From: Streptomyces radiopugnans
GTDB taxonomy: Bacteria > Actinomycetota > Actinomycetes > Streptomycetales > Streptomycetaceae
Direction: 5' to 3'
NCBI RefSeq assembly: GCF_900110735.1
Contig: NZ_FOET01000007.1
Coordinates: forward strand, 156,114 to 220,113
Length of the DNA: 64,000 nucleotides
The translations under genes were made by a program, and so were the position numbers. The notes under the pieces were generated by a model, which was not told where the DNA came from, searched no databases, and was given only the letters and a program-made list of their open reading frames with translations. Below are positions 30,915-40,142 of the stretch, piece after piece (position 1 is the stretch's first letter; the number at the start of each line of letters is the position of its first letter).

Positions 30915-33124
30915 TTCTCTCCTCGGTCGTGCGGTGCGTGCGGTGAGTGCGGTGCGGACCGGTCGTGCGGTACGGCGGGTTCCTCGGTGAGCCGGTTCCA
31001 GTCGGTGACGACCGGGACCAGCTCGCAGCGCGCCCACAGCGGGAGCTGGTCGCGCTGGTGCGGGTCCCCGGGCACGCCCGAGGCGCCGAGCGGCACCACC
31101 CAGGCGCTGTCCTCGCGTCGGGCCAGGTCCCACACGTAGCGGGCGGCGGAGGCGCGGGCGCTGAGGTCGGTGACCCCGGGCACGCTGGAGGTGGCCAGTA
31201 CGCAGTCGTGGTCGCCGGCCAGGGCCGGCCAGGACTCGCCGGGGCCGGCCGGCAGCGCCTGCCAGGGCACGAGCCGGTGGGTGTCGCCCCACCGCGCCGG
31301 CGGGCCCTGGGCGGCGGCCTCGCGGGCCGCCACCTCCTCGACCGCGCCCCGTACGGCCCCGGCCCGGTCCGCGAGCGGCAGCAGGCCGGTGGCCAGCAGG
31401 TGCTCCAGGGCGTATCCGACGCGGGGCACGAGCGCGAGCCAGGGCCGGAAGACCTCCGGCGCGGTCGGCGGGTCCGCCAGCGGCCGCAGCAGCGGGTGGT
31501 CCGCCAGCCGCCGCACCGTCGCGGTGCGGACGGCGGCGAAGGAGGCGGCGCCGGTGCTGTCGGCGTCCATGCGGCGGTCCCACTCCAGCAGCCGCTCCCG
31601 CAACCGCCGGGCGGCCGGTGCCAGTTCCCCGGGGTCGGTGCGCGCCAGCAGGTCCAGCAGGGGCGCGGCCGAGGCCAGCAGGGTGTCGCGGTGGACGGCG
31701 GGCATGTCCTGCGCGGACCACCCGGCCCGCCCCGCCAGCAGCTCCCGGATGCGCTCGGCCCGGTGCGGCGGCGCGAACTCCGCGCCGAGGGGCTCGGCGA
31801 TCCCGCGCTGGTTGGCCATGACCGCGATCCCCTCCACGCCTTCGCGCGGCATCGGTTCGTACCGGCCCCGCCAGGCGTGCCGGGGCTCCCAGGCGGGCAC
31901 GACCCGTGTCCGGTTGTCCGGGTGGCGCACGGGGACGGCGCCCGCCACCCGGTGCAGCGTCCCGCCCGCGGTGTCGGCGGCCAGGACGACGTTGACGGGT
32001 TCCGCCCAGCCGTCCAGGGCGCGGTCCACGTCGGCGACGCTCCGGGCCCGCAGCAGGGCGGGAAGCACACCGAAGCCGAGGTCCGCGCGGACGCGCGGGG
32101 GGTGGCGCAGGGTGATCGCGCCGAAGACCTCCGGGGCGGAGGAGCCCTGAGCAGGGGGCTCCTGGGCCGGGAAGGCCGGATCCGCCCACTCCGCCGCCTC
32201 GACGCCGTCGGCGATGACGGGGCCGCGCCCGGTCTCGATCACCTCGACCGTCACGGACTCGCCGCCGGCCACCTCGATCGTCTCCACGTGACGCTCGGCG
32301 GGCCGCCATCCGTCCGGGCCCAGCGCCTCCACCCGCTCGCCGTCCGGCCCGGTGCGCCGCAGCCGTTCGCGGTAGAGGTCCTGGTAGTCGGCCATGGCGT
32401 TGGTGATGGCCCAGGCCACCTGGCCGGTGTGGCCGAAGTGGGCGATGCCGGGGACGCCGGGGACGGCGAGGCCGACGACGTCGAACTCCGGGCAGGCCAG
32501 CCGGATCTGCTGGTAGACGCCCGGGGCCTCGATGAACCGGTGGGGGTCGCCCGCGACGATCGCCGCGCCGGTGGCGGTGCGGTCCCCGGGGACGAGCCAG
32601 CCGTTGCTGCCGGAGGTGCCGGGCCCGTCGGTGGCGAACACCCCCACCCACTCGGGCCCCAGGCGGCGGGCGACGGCGTCGCGCCAGAGCTTGGCCGGGA
32701 AACCCGCGAACAGGATGTGCGCCGACAGCCAGACACCCATCGGGGTCCACGGCCGCCACAGGCCCGGGGCGAGCCCGGCGGCGGCGAACTCCGGCGCCCG
32801 GCGGGCCCCTTCCGCCAGCCCGTCGTTGACCCCGTCGACGTAGGAACGGACCCAGGCGGCGGTACCGGGGTCCTCCCGGTCCAGGGCGTCCATGCAGCGC
32901 CTGGCGGTGTCGTCCAGCCGGACCCGCCGGGCGAACCGGTCCCAGGAGACGGCCTCCGCGCCGAGGAACGACGCGGAGGTGCCCTGCGAGCGGTGCCGCT
33001 CGACCTCCATCTGCCAGGCGCGGTCCAGGGCCGCGTTGCGGCCCTGGGCGTACGCCAGCTCGTTCGCGCCGTCCGCGCGCAGATGCGGTACGCCCCAGGC
33101 GTCCCGGTAGACCTTCACGGCCAT
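30911..33124 (-). CDS. penicillin acylase-family hydrolase in the desferrioxamine locus
   Basis: A 737-residue Ntn-hydrolase precursor. Autocleavage is expected before Ser173 in GTSGSNGWLV, giving an alpha chain of about 172 and a beta chain of about 565 residues; the oxyanion Asn region MANQRG also fits. No signal peptide is visible, so it may act inside the cell or leave by another route. The family hydrolyses or forms amides, so it could trim or install acyl groups on the siderophore. Literature I recall names a comparable gene desG. ATG 33124 lies just past the MFS stop. Confidence 0.82.
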   Translation of the reverse strand: MAVKVYRDAWGVPHLRADGANELAYAQGRNAALDRAWQMEVERHRSQGTSASFLGAEAVSWDRFARRVRLDDTARRCMDALDREDPGTAAWVRSYVDGVNDGLAEGARRAPEFAAAGLAPGLWRPWTPMGVWLSAHILFAGFPAKLWRDAVARRLGPEWVGVFATDGPGTSGSNGWLVPGDRTATGAAIVAGDPHRFIEAPGVYQQIRLACPEFDVVGLAVPGVPGIAHFGHTGQVAWAITNAMADYQDLYRERLRRTGPDGERVEALGPDGWRPAERHVETIEVAGGESVTVEVIETGRGPVIADGVEAAEWADPAFPAQEPPAQGSSAPEVFGAITLRHPPRVRADLGFGVLPALLRARSVADVDRALDGWAEPVNVVLAADTAGGTLHRVAGAVPVRHPDNRTRVVPAWEPRHAWRGRYEPMPREGVEGIAVMANQRGIAEPLGAEFAPPHRAERIRELLAGRAGWSAQDMPAVHRDTLLASAAPLLDLLARTDPGELAPAARRLRERLLEWDRRMDADSTGAASFAAVRTATVRRLADHPLLRPLADPPTAPEVFRPWLALVPRVGYALEHLLATGLLPLADRAGAVRGAVEEVAAREAAAQGPPARWGDTHRLVPWQALPAGPGESWPALAGDHDCVLATSSVPGVTDLSARASAARYVWDLARREDSAWVVPLGASGVPGDPHQRDQLPLWARCELVPVVTDWNRLTEEPAVPHDRSAPHSPHAPHDRGEK

Positions 33125-33126
33125 GC

Positions 33127-34710
33127 TCAGCGTTCCTTCCCGGCGGTGGGAGGCGGGTTCGCCGCCGGATCCCGTACGGTGGGCCGCCCGGCGCGGCCCA
33201 GCAGCAGACCGGCCGCGCAGCCGCCCGCGAGGATCGCCGCGGCGCCGGCCAGCTGCCCGGTCCGCAGGCCGGAGGCGAACGCCTCGGCGACCGCGGCCAG
33301 GTCCGCCTCCCGGGAGACCCGGGCCAGCGCGGCGGGCAGCGACTCGGCGGTGCCGGCCGAGTCCGGCAGCAGGGCGGCGAACCGGGAGGCGAGTACGGCG
33401 CCCAGCACGGCCACCCCCAGGCCGGCGCCCATCTCCGAGAGGGTGCCGTTGACACCGGCCCCCGCGCCCGCCTTCTCCTTGGGGATCGAACTCATGACGG
33501 CCTCGGCGATGGCCGGGTTGGCGCAGCCGCAGCCCGCCCCCATCAGCACCAGGCCGGCCAGGGCCCAGCCGTAGCCCCCGTCGCCGACGAGGGCGACGAC
33601 CGCGAGCCCGGCCGCCATCACGGCCATGCCCGAGGCGATCATCACCGGCAGGCCGAGGCGCGCGATCAGACGCGCGGAGGCGCCGGTGAAGTTCACCAGC
33701 ACCACCGTCAGCGCGAAGGGCGCCACGGCCAGGCCCGCCTGGAGCGGGCTGTCGCCGCGGACGAACTGGAACTGCTGCGTGAGCAGGTACAGGGCCCCGC
33801 CGCTGCCGAAGGTGATCAGGACGACACCCGTCACGGCCCCGGTGAAGCGGCGGCTGCGGAACAGGGCCGGGTCCAGCATCGGGTGCTCGGTGCGCCGCTC
33901 CCAGCGCAGGAAGACGGCCAGGACGGCGGCGCCCAGCACGGCCGGCACCAGGACGCGGGGGGAGGTCCAGCCCTCCTCCGGCCCGGTGATGACGGCGTAG
34001 ACCACGCAGGTCATACCGGTGACGGAGAGCACCAGGCCCGGCAGGTCGAGGCGGCCGCCGCGCGGATCGCGGCTCTCGGGGACGAGGACCGAGGCGGCGA
34101 CCAGGCCGATGAGCACCACCGGGATGTTGATCAGGAAGATCGCGCCCCACCAGAAGTGGCTGAGCACCAGCCCGCCGACGACCGGCCCGGAGGCGAAGCC
34201 GAGGGCGTTGACGGCGCCCCACAGGCCGATGGCCCTGGGCCGCTCGCTCGCGTCGAAGACCTGCATGACGACGGCGAGGGTGGTCGTCAGCAGCAGCGCC
34301 GCGCCCACCCCCATGCCCGCGCGGGCCGCGATGAGCTGGGCGGAGGAGGAGGCGAGTCCCGCCGCCAGCGAGCCGGCCCCGAACAGGGCCAGCCCGGCCA
34401 GCAGCATCCGCTTGCGGCCGTGGCGGTCGGCGGCGTTGCCCGCGGCGAGCAGCAGGCCCGCCTGCACCAGGGCGTAGGCGTTGATCATCCACTGGACGTC
34501 GGCGGTGGACGCGCCCAGCTCGCCGGTCAGCGACGGGATCGCCACGTTGAGCACGGTGTTGTCGAGCACCACGACGAGCTCGGCGAGGCAGACCACGGCG
34601 AGGATCGCCCAGCGGGCGGGGTGCCCGCCGGGCGGTCCGGTCGCCGCCGCCGGGTCGGGTACCGGATCGGGCGCCGGGCCGGCACCGGCGCCCGGGTCGG
34701 TCGTCACCAC
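33127..34710 (-). CDS. MFS transporter, DHA2 (14-TMS) family, likely siderophore exporter
   Basis: A 527-residue major facilitator with about 14 helices. It starts in a Pro/Gly-rich cytoplasmic tail and has VVLDNTVLNVAIPSLTGEL (motif D1) and GNAADRHGRKRMLLAG (motif A). DHA2 pumps export drugs and, in several actinobacteria, siderophores. It lies 6 nt after desD in the same transcript, so desferrioxamine export is the natural inference. GTG 34710 and GTG 34707 are adjacent alternatives. Confidence 0.82.
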   Translation of the reverse strand: MVTTDPGAGAGPAPDPVPDPAAATGPPGGHPARWAILAVVCLAELVVVLDNTVLNVAIPSLTGELGASTADVQWMINAYALVQAGLLLAAGNAADRHGRKRMLLAGLALFGAGSLAAGLASSSAQLIAARAGMGVGAALLLTTTLAVVMQVFDASERPRAIGLWGAVNALGFASGPVVGGLVLSHFWWGAIFLINIPVVLIGLVAASVLVPESRDPRGGRLDLPGLVLSVTGMTCVVYAVITGPEEGWTSPRVLVPAVLGAAVLAVFLRWERRTEHPMLDPALFRSRRFTGAVTGVVLITFGSGGALYLLTQQFQFVRGDSPLQAGLAVAPFALTVVLVNFTGASARLIARLGLPVMIASGMAVMAAGLAVVALVGDGGYGWALAGLVLMGAGCGCANPAIAEAVMSSIPKEKAGAGAGVNGTLSEMGAGLGVAVLGAVLASRFAALLPDSAGTAESLPAALARVSREADLAAVAEAFASGLRTGQLAGAAAILAGGCAAGLLLGRAGRPTVRDPAANPPPTAGKER

Positions 34711-34716
34711 GGTGTG

Positions 34717-36546
34717 TCAGGCCCTCCCCGGGGCGTAGGGGGCGATGGGGTTCTTCAGGCTGCCGACGAGCTGGAGCGCGCCGGAGGGATCCGCCAGGTC
34801 CACCATCTGCCGGTTGTCGCGCAGCTGGAGCCGGTTGAGGCAGGACAGCGCGAACTCCTCGGCGAAGATGTCGTACCGCTCGAACCGCTCGGCCAGCTCC
34901 GGCACGGACTCCCGGTAGCGGATCACCGCCTCGGCGACGGTGCGCCAGAAGGCGTCCTCGGTGAGCACGCCCCGGTCGGCGAGGATCGCCCCGAGATGGC
35001 GCAGGAAGCAGTCGAAGACGTCGGTGAGGATGGCCAGCAGCCGCATGTCCTCGGGCGTCTCGGCGCGGATGCGCTCCACCTCGGGGGGCAGCTCCACGCC
35101 GGGGTCCATCACGACGATCTCCTCGGCGATGTCCTTGAACACCGCCCGCGCCACCGCGTCGTCCTCCAGGACGAGGATGACGTTCTCGCCGTGCGGCATG
35201 TACGCCAGGTCGTAGGCGTAGAAGCTGTGCAGCAGCGGGGTGAGGTAGGCGTCCAGGTAGCGGCCCAGCCACGCTTCGGGGGTGAGACCGGAGCGCTCGA
35301 TCAGCGCGGCGGCCAGCGAGCCCCCGTCGGTGTCGGTGTGGAGCAGGGACGCCATGGTGGCCAGGCGCTGGCCCTCCTCCAGCCGGGGGACGGGGCTCTC
35401 GCGCCACAGGGCCGCGAGCATCTTGCGGTAGGGCGAGTAGCGGTCGGTGGCGGCCTCGTAGCCGGGGTGGCGGTAGCCGACGGCGGCGCGCTCGCGGATG
35501 ATCTCCAGGCCGGTGGCGCGCAGTACGGGGTCCTTGGCCACCAGCTCGGCCAGCCAGTCGTTGATGGCCGGGGTGGCCTCCATGTAGGCCGCCGAAAGGC
35601 CCCGCATGAAGCCCATGTTGAGCACGGACAGGGCCGTCTTGACGTAGTGCTTGCCCGGGTCCGAGGTGTTGAAGAAGGTGCGGATGGACTGCTGGGCCAG
35701 GTACTCGTCCTCGCCCTCGCCCAGCAGCACGATCCGGCGCTGGGCGACCTCGGCGGAGAAGGTCACGGCGAGTTTGTTCCACCACTGCCAGGGGTGGACG
35801 GGGACCAGCAGGTAGTCCGCCGGGTCCAGGCCCTGGCCGCGCAGGACGGAGTCGAAGCGGTCGAGGGCGGCCCGGCCGAGCTCGGCGCGCAGCAGCGTGT
35901 CGTAGTCGGTGTCGGCCGAGCAGGTGAAGGTGGTGTGGTCGCGGTGGGCCGCCACCCACAGCAGCCGCACCGGGGCCGCGGTCTCGGGCGCGTAGGCCAG
36001 GTACTCGTGGATCCCGAAGCCCAGGCGGCCGTTGTTGGCGACGAAGCAGGGATGGCCCTCGGTCATGCCGGTCTCGATCGCCTGGAAGTCGCCGCCGGCC
36101 AGCTCGGCGGCGGTGACCGGCTTCTTCGCCAGTTTGTACGCGGTGCTCGCCAGGGTGGAGCTGATCTCCTCCAGGTAGACGGGGAGGATCTCGTCGCTCA
36201 GGCCCAGGGCGCCGCGGAACTCGGTGAAGAACGCGAAGGCGTCCAGGGGCAGTTCGGCGCCGCCGCGGTGGCGGGTGATGCTGTCGGCGTCGATCTGCCA
36301 GTGGTCGAGCGCCATCAGGCGGGCCGTGAAGCGGTACTCGACCCCCTCGCCGCCCTCGCCGCCGCCGGTGACGGCGTAGCGGCCGCCGCCCAGTTCGACG
36401 GGGACCAGCAGGCGCTCGTGGGAGAACTCCGACAGGGCCTTGCGCAGCAGCAGCCGTACGGCGGTGTCCCAGTTGCCGGGGGTCAGATGGGCCACGGCCC
36501 TCTGCGGATCGGGGTGCGGTACGGCGTGGGGGGAGGCGGCGGTCAC
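34717..36546 (-). CDS. desD: desferrioxamine synthetase DesD (IucA/IucC NIS synthetase)
   Basis: A 609-residue NIS synthetase. It adenylates N-acyl-N-hydroxycadaverine carboxylates and joins and cyclises them to desferrioxamines. IucA/IucC landmarks include EGHPCFVANNGRLGFG, VPVHPWQWWNKL and KTALSVLNMGFMRGLSAAYM, and the C-terminal FhuF-like part has SFYAYDLAYMPHGENVILVL. Overlaps desC by 4 nt (GTG start at 36546). Confidence 0.93.
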   Translation of the reverse strand: MTAASPHAVPHPDPQRAVAHLTPGNWDTAVRLLLRKALSEFSHERLLVPVELGGGRYAVTGGGEGGEGVEYRFTARLMALDHWQIDADSITRHRGGAELPLDAFAFFTEFRGALGLSDEILPVYLEEISSTLASTAYKLAKKPVTAAELAGGDFQAIETGMTEGHPCFVANNGRLGFGIHEYLAYAPETAAPVRLLWVAAHRDHTTFTCSADTDYDTLLRAELGRAALDRFDSVLRGQGLDPADYLLVPVHPWQWWNKLAVTFSAEVAQRRIVLLGEGEDEYLAQQSIRTFFNTSDPGKHYVKTALSVLNMGFMRGLSAAYMEATPAINDWLAELVAKDPVLRATGLEIIRERAAVGYRHPGYEAATDRYSPYRKMLAALWRESPVPRLEEGQRLATMASLLHTDTDGGSLAAALIERSGLTPEAWLGRYLDAYLTPLLHSFYAYDLAYMPHGENVILVLEDDAVARAVFKDIAEEIVVMDPGVELPPEVERIRAETPEDMRLLAILTDVFDCFLRHLGAILADRGVLTEDAFWRTVAEAVIRYRESVPELAERFERYDIFAEEFALSCLNRLQLRDNRQMVDLADPSGALQLVGSLKNPIAPYAPGRA

Positions 36547-37115
36547 AGGGCGGCTCCTCGTACGGCGGCCTCGAAGCGCTCGCGGGTGCAGACGCTCAGC
36601 AGGGCCTCCTTCTCCGGTTTGGCGATCGTGCCGACGACCTCGAAGCCGACGGCGGCGTTGAGGGCGTGCACGGCGGTGTTGCGGGCGTCGGGCTCGACGA
36701 CCACGCGGCGGGCGGCCGGGTCGTCGAAGAGCATCGCCATCACCGTGGTGATGACGGCGAGGGTGAACCCGTGGACGGGGGTGTCGGACGGCGCGGTGAG
36801 GAAGTGCATCCCGACGTCGCCGGGCCGGTGGTCGTACAGCCCGGCCAGCTCCACACGGGCGGGGTCGTAGCGCTCGACGAGGAAGGCGGGGCTGCCGCGG
36901 TGCAGGCCCAGGAAGGCGTCGTGGTGCGGGTGTTCGGCGATCCGCCGGTACTCGTCGGCGACCTGCCGCTCGTCGGCGTCCTGCATCATCCAGTACACGG
37001 CCTTGGGATGGGTCACCCAGGAGTGCAGCAGGGGCGCGTCGGCGTCGGGGTCGAGGGAGACCACGGAGAATCCCCCCAGCCGGGGGTCCTCGCGGTGGAA
37101 GAGGACGTCGCTCAC
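36543..37115 (-). CDS. desC: N-hydroxycadaverine acyltransferase DesC
   Basis: A 190-residue GNAT enzyme that acylates N-hydroxycadaverine with acetyl- or succinyl-CoA. The acetyl-CoA-binding region is around GFTLAVITTVMAMLF and VVVEPDARNTAVHALNAAVGF. GTG start, 4-nt overlaps with desB and desD. A second enzyme of the same type sits at the end of the operon. Confidence 0.92.
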   Translation of the reverse strand: MSDVLFHREDPRLGGFSVVSLDPDADAPLLHSWVTHPKAVYWMMQDADERQVADEYRRIAEHPHHDAFLGLHRGSPAFLVERYDPARVELAGLYDHRPGDVGMHFLTAPSDTPVHGFTLAVITTVMAMLFDDPAARRVVVEPDARNTAVHALNAAVGFEVVGTIAKPEKEALLSVCTRERFEAAVRGAAL

Positions 37116-38413
37116 GCGATGCCCCCCTCGGGGGCGCCGAAGTCCTGGAAGGCGATGGACTTCTCGACGGGGTAGACCTCGCGGCCGAGGATGTCGCGAA
37201 TGATCCAGGAGTTGCGGTACGGGCCCATGCCCAGGTCCGGCGAGGTGACGCTGTGGGCGTGGACGGCCCCGTTCTGCAGGAAGACGCCGCGGCCGGTGAC
37301 GTCGACGCTGTAGTTGCGGGCGACGTCGAAGCGGCCCGAGGAGTCGAAGCGGAGGCGGTCGCGGATCCCGTCCAGGAAGGCGGGGACGCGGTGGCGGTAG
37401 CCGGTGGCCAGGATGAGGCCCTCGGTGGTGAGGGTGAACTCCCTGCCCTGCTCGACCTGGTGCAGCCCGAGGGTGTAGGAGCCGTTCGCCTCGTCGTAGG
37501 AGGCGGAGGTCAGCGCGGTGTTGGTCAGCAGCCGGGTGGGGACGGGGCCGGCGGCGCTCTTGGCGTACAGCAGGTCGAAGATGTCGTTGATCAGCACCTC
37601 GTTGATGCCCTTGAACAGGCCCTTCTGCTCGCCCTCCAGCCGGTGCCGGGTGGGTTCCGGCAGGGCGTGGAAGTAGTCGATGTAGTCGGGGGAGGTCATC
37701 TCCAGGGTCAGCTTGGTGTACTCCAGCGGGAAGAACCGCGGGGAGCGGGTGACCCAGTTCAGGCGGTAGCCGCGGGTGTCGATCTCCGAGAGCAGGTCGT
37801 GGTAGATCTCGGCGGCGCTCTGCCCGCTGCCCACGATCGTGATGCTCTCCTTGGCCTGGAGCGCCTCCTTGTGCTCCAGATAGCGGGAGTTGTGGATCAC
37901 GTCGCCGCCCAGCCCCTCACAGGACTCCGGCACGTACGGCGGGGTGCCGGTGCCCAGCACCAGGTGGCGGGCCCGGTGCTCGCTGCGCTCGCCGGTGGAG
38001 GTGTCACGGGCGGTGACGGTGTACAGGCCCTCGGTCTCGTCGTGGGAGACGGCGACGACCTCGCGGCCGAAGCGGACGGAGGACAGCCGGCCGGCGGCCC
38101 AGCGGCAGTAGGCGTTGTACTCGGCGCGCAGCGGATAGAAGCTCTCGCGGATGTAGAACGGGTACAGACGCCCGGACTGCTTGAGGTAGTTGAGGAAGGA
38201 GTAGGGGGAGGTGGGGTCGGCCATGGTCACCAGGTCGGCCATGAAGGGCGTCTGCAGGGTGACGCCGTCCAGCAGCATGCCGGGGTGCCAGTCGAACTCC
38301 GGGCGGCTCTCCAGGAAGAGCCCGTCGAGGTCGTCGATCGGTTCGGTCAGGCAGGCCAGCCCCAGGTTGAAGGGGCCCAGTCCGATGGCTATGAAGTCGT
38401 GAGGGGTGGACAC
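37112..38413 (-). CDS. desB: cadaverine N-monooxygenase DesB
   Basis: A 433-residue flavin N-monooxygenase of the lysine/ornithine hydroxylase type. FAD motif IGLGPFNLGLACLTEP, NADPH motif ITIVGSGQSAAEIYHDLL and C-terminal LATGYRHRVPAFLD are present. It hydroxylates cadaverine to N-hydroxycadaverine with O2 and NADPH. GTG 38413 follows GGAG; a 32-nt gap separates it from desA. Confidence 0.93.
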   Translation of the reverse strand: MSTPHDFIAIGLGPFNLGLACLTEPIDDLDGLFLESRPEFDWHPGMLLDGVTLQTPFMADLVTMADPTSPYSFLNYLKQSGRLYPFYIRESFYPLRAEYNAYCRWAAGRLSSVRFGREVVAVSHDETEGLYTVTARDTSTGERSEHRARHLVLGTGTPPYVPESCEGLGGDVIHNSRYLEHKEALQAKESITIVGSGQSAAEIYHDLLSEIDTRGYRLNWVTRSPRFFPLEYTKLTLEMTSPDYIDYFHALPEPTRHRLEGEQKGLFKGINEVLINDIFDLLYAKSAAGPVPTRLLTNTALTSASYDEANGSYTLGLHQVEQGREFTLTTEGLILATGYRHRVPAFLDGIRDRLRFDSSGRFDVARNYSVDVTGRGVFLQNGAVHAHSVTSPDLGMGPYRNSWIIRDILGREVYPVEKSIAFQDFGAPEGGIA

Positions 38414-38445
38414 GTCGTCTCCGTGGGTCTGGTGGATCCGGTGGT

Positions 38446-40017
38446 TCAGGCGGCCGGTGAGCCGCTCCGGCGGGCGGCGGAGGAAGCCAGGTGCTCCTGG
38501 GCGTGCCCGGCGATCAGGTCGAGGACGGCGCGGATGTCGTCCGTCGTCGTCTCCGGGTTGAGCAGGGTGAACTTCAGGTGGTGGCGGCCGTCGACCACCG
38601 TTCCGGCGACCACGGCCTCGCCGGAGGCGGCCAGGGCCTCGCGGGCGTGCAGGTTGGCCAGGTCCACGGCCGTCTCGTCGGCGCCGCCCGCGTCCGCGCC
38701 GGGGCTGTAGCGGAAGACCAGGGTGGAGAGCGCCGGCCTGGTGACGACGGTGAAGCGGGGGTCTTCCTCCAGGATCCGCCAGGTGTCGGCGGCGAGGTCC
38801 ACCACCTGGTCGAAGAGCGCGCCGACGGCGTCGGCGCCCATGATGCGCAGGGTCAGCCACAGCTTGAGCGCGTCGAAGCGGCGGGTGGTCTGCAGGGACT
38901 TGTCGACCTGGTTGGGGATGCGCTTCTCGGCACTGCGGGCGGGGTTGAGGTAGTCGGCGTGGTACGTGGCGTGCCGCAGGGTGGCGCCGTCGCGGACGAG
39001 GACGGCGCTGGAACTGACCGGCTGGAAGAAGGACTTGTGGTAGTCGACGGTGACCGAGTCGGCCCGCTCGATGCCCTTCAGCAGATGGCGGCGCGTGGTC
39101 GAGGCCAGCAGCCCGCAGCCGTACGCGGCGTCGACGTGGAACCACGTCCCGGCCTCCTGGCACAGCTCCGCGATCTCGGGCAGGGGGTCGATGGAGCCGA
39201 AGTCGGTGGTCCCGGCGGTGGCGGAGACTGCCATCACCGTCAGGCCCTCCTCCCGGCAGCGGCGCAGCTCGCGGGCGAGGTGGTCGGCGCGCATCCGGCG
39301 GTCGCCGTCGCAGGGGACGGAAATGACCGATCCCGGCTCGAGGCCGAGGAGTTTGGCGGCCTTCAGCACGGAGAAGTGGCCGGCCTCGGAGGTCAGGACG
39401 CGCAGCTTCGGCAGCATCTCGGAGACCGGCGGCGGGGTGGGGGAGTTCTTCCGCAGCAGCCGGAGGGCCTCCTCGCGGGCCAGCAGCAGCGCCTGGAGGT
39501 TGGACTGGGTGCCGCCGCTGGTGAAGACGCCGTCGGCGGCGCGGCCCAGACCGATGCGCGCGGCGGTCCAGTCTATGAGCCGGCGCTCCATCAGCGTGCC
39601 GCCGGCGCTCTGGTCCCAGGTGTCCAGCGAGGAGTTGACGGCGGAGAGGACGGCCTCGCCGAGGAGGGCGGGAAGCACCACCGGGCAGTTGAGGTGGGCG
39701 AGGTAGCGGGGGTGGTGGAAGTAGACCGCGTCGCGGAGGTAGACGCGCTCCAACTCGTCGAGGGCGGCGGCCGGATCGCCCAGGGGGCGGTCGAGGTCGA
39801 TGCCGTCCACCAGCGGGGCCAGTTCGCCGGGGGTGACCCCGGTGAACGGGCGGCTGGTTCCGGCGACCGTCCGGGCGACCCGCCCCACGCCTTCGGAGAC
39901 CAGCCGCCGGTAGTACTCGGCGGTGGAGTCGTTCAGCAGGTGGGAGCGGGGGTCGGCGCCGGCGGGGCCGGCCGTGTCGGCAGGAGCGAGAGGGGAGGCG
40001 GATCCCTGGGGGCTCAC
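38446..40017 (-). CDS. desA: lysine decarboxylase DesA (PLP group II)
   Basis: A 523-residue PLP decarboxylase that makes cadaverine from lysine, the first step of desferrioxamine synthesis. PLP-site landmarks are GVFTSGGTQSNLQALLLARE, HFSVLKAAKLLG, FHVDAAYGCGLL and the Schiff-base lysine in VTVDYHKSFFQPVSSSA. GTG 40017 has GGAGG about 8 nt upstream. It is the first gene of a seven-gene transcript behind an iron box. Confidence 0.93.
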   Translation of the reverse strand: MSPQGSASPLAPADTAGPAGADPRSHLLNDSTAEYYRRLVSEGVGRVARTVAGTSRPFTGVTPGELAPLVDGIDLDRPLGDPAAALDELERVYLRDAVYFHHPRYLAHLNCPVVLPALLGEAVLSAVNSSLDTWDQSAGGTLMERRLIDWTAARIGLGRAADGVFTSGGTQSNLQALLLAREEALRLLRKNSPTPPPVSEMLPKLRVLTSEAGHFSVLKAAKLLGLEPGSVISVPCDGDRRMRADHLARELRRCREEGLTVMAVSATAGTTDFGSIDPLPEIAELCQEAGTWFHVDAAYGCGLLASTTRRHLLKGIERADSVTVDYHKSFFQPVSSSAVLVRDGATLRHATYHADYLNPARSAEKRIPNQVDKSLQTTRRFDALKLWLTLRIMGADAVGALFDQVVDLAADTWRILEEDPRFTVVTRPALSTLVFRYSPGADAGGADETAVDLANLHAREALAASGEAVVAGTVVDGRHHLKFTLLNPETTTDDIRAVLDLIAGHAQEHLASSAARRSGSPAA

Positions 40018-40050
40018 GCGCGGGTCCTCCGAATCGAGGGAGCGGGAAAC

Positions 40051-40069
40051 TTAGGTAAGGCTATCCTAA
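40051..40069 (-). promoter_or_regulatory. iron box (DmdR1/IdeR-type) upstream of desA
   Basis: TTAGGTAAGGCTATCCTAA matches the 19-bp IdeR/DmdR consensus in 17 of 19 positions. It lies 34 bp before the desA start, so Fe2+-loaded repressor would block the promoter and iron limitation would switch on the operon. Confidence 0.9.
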
Positions 40070-40087
40070 CTTACTCTGATCATGTGA

Positions 40088-40121
40088 GAGCCCCGCGTAC
40101 CGCAGGTGGTACGTGGGGCTC
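40088..40121 (-). terminator. terminator of desF upstream of the desA promoter
   Basis: GAGCCCCGCGTACC pairs with GGTACGTGGGGCTC over 14 bp with one G-U, around a 6-nt loop. It lies between the desF stop and the desA iron box, insulating the two units. Confidence 0.75.
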
Positions 40122-40142
40122 CGTTGCGGGCGTGACCCCGCG

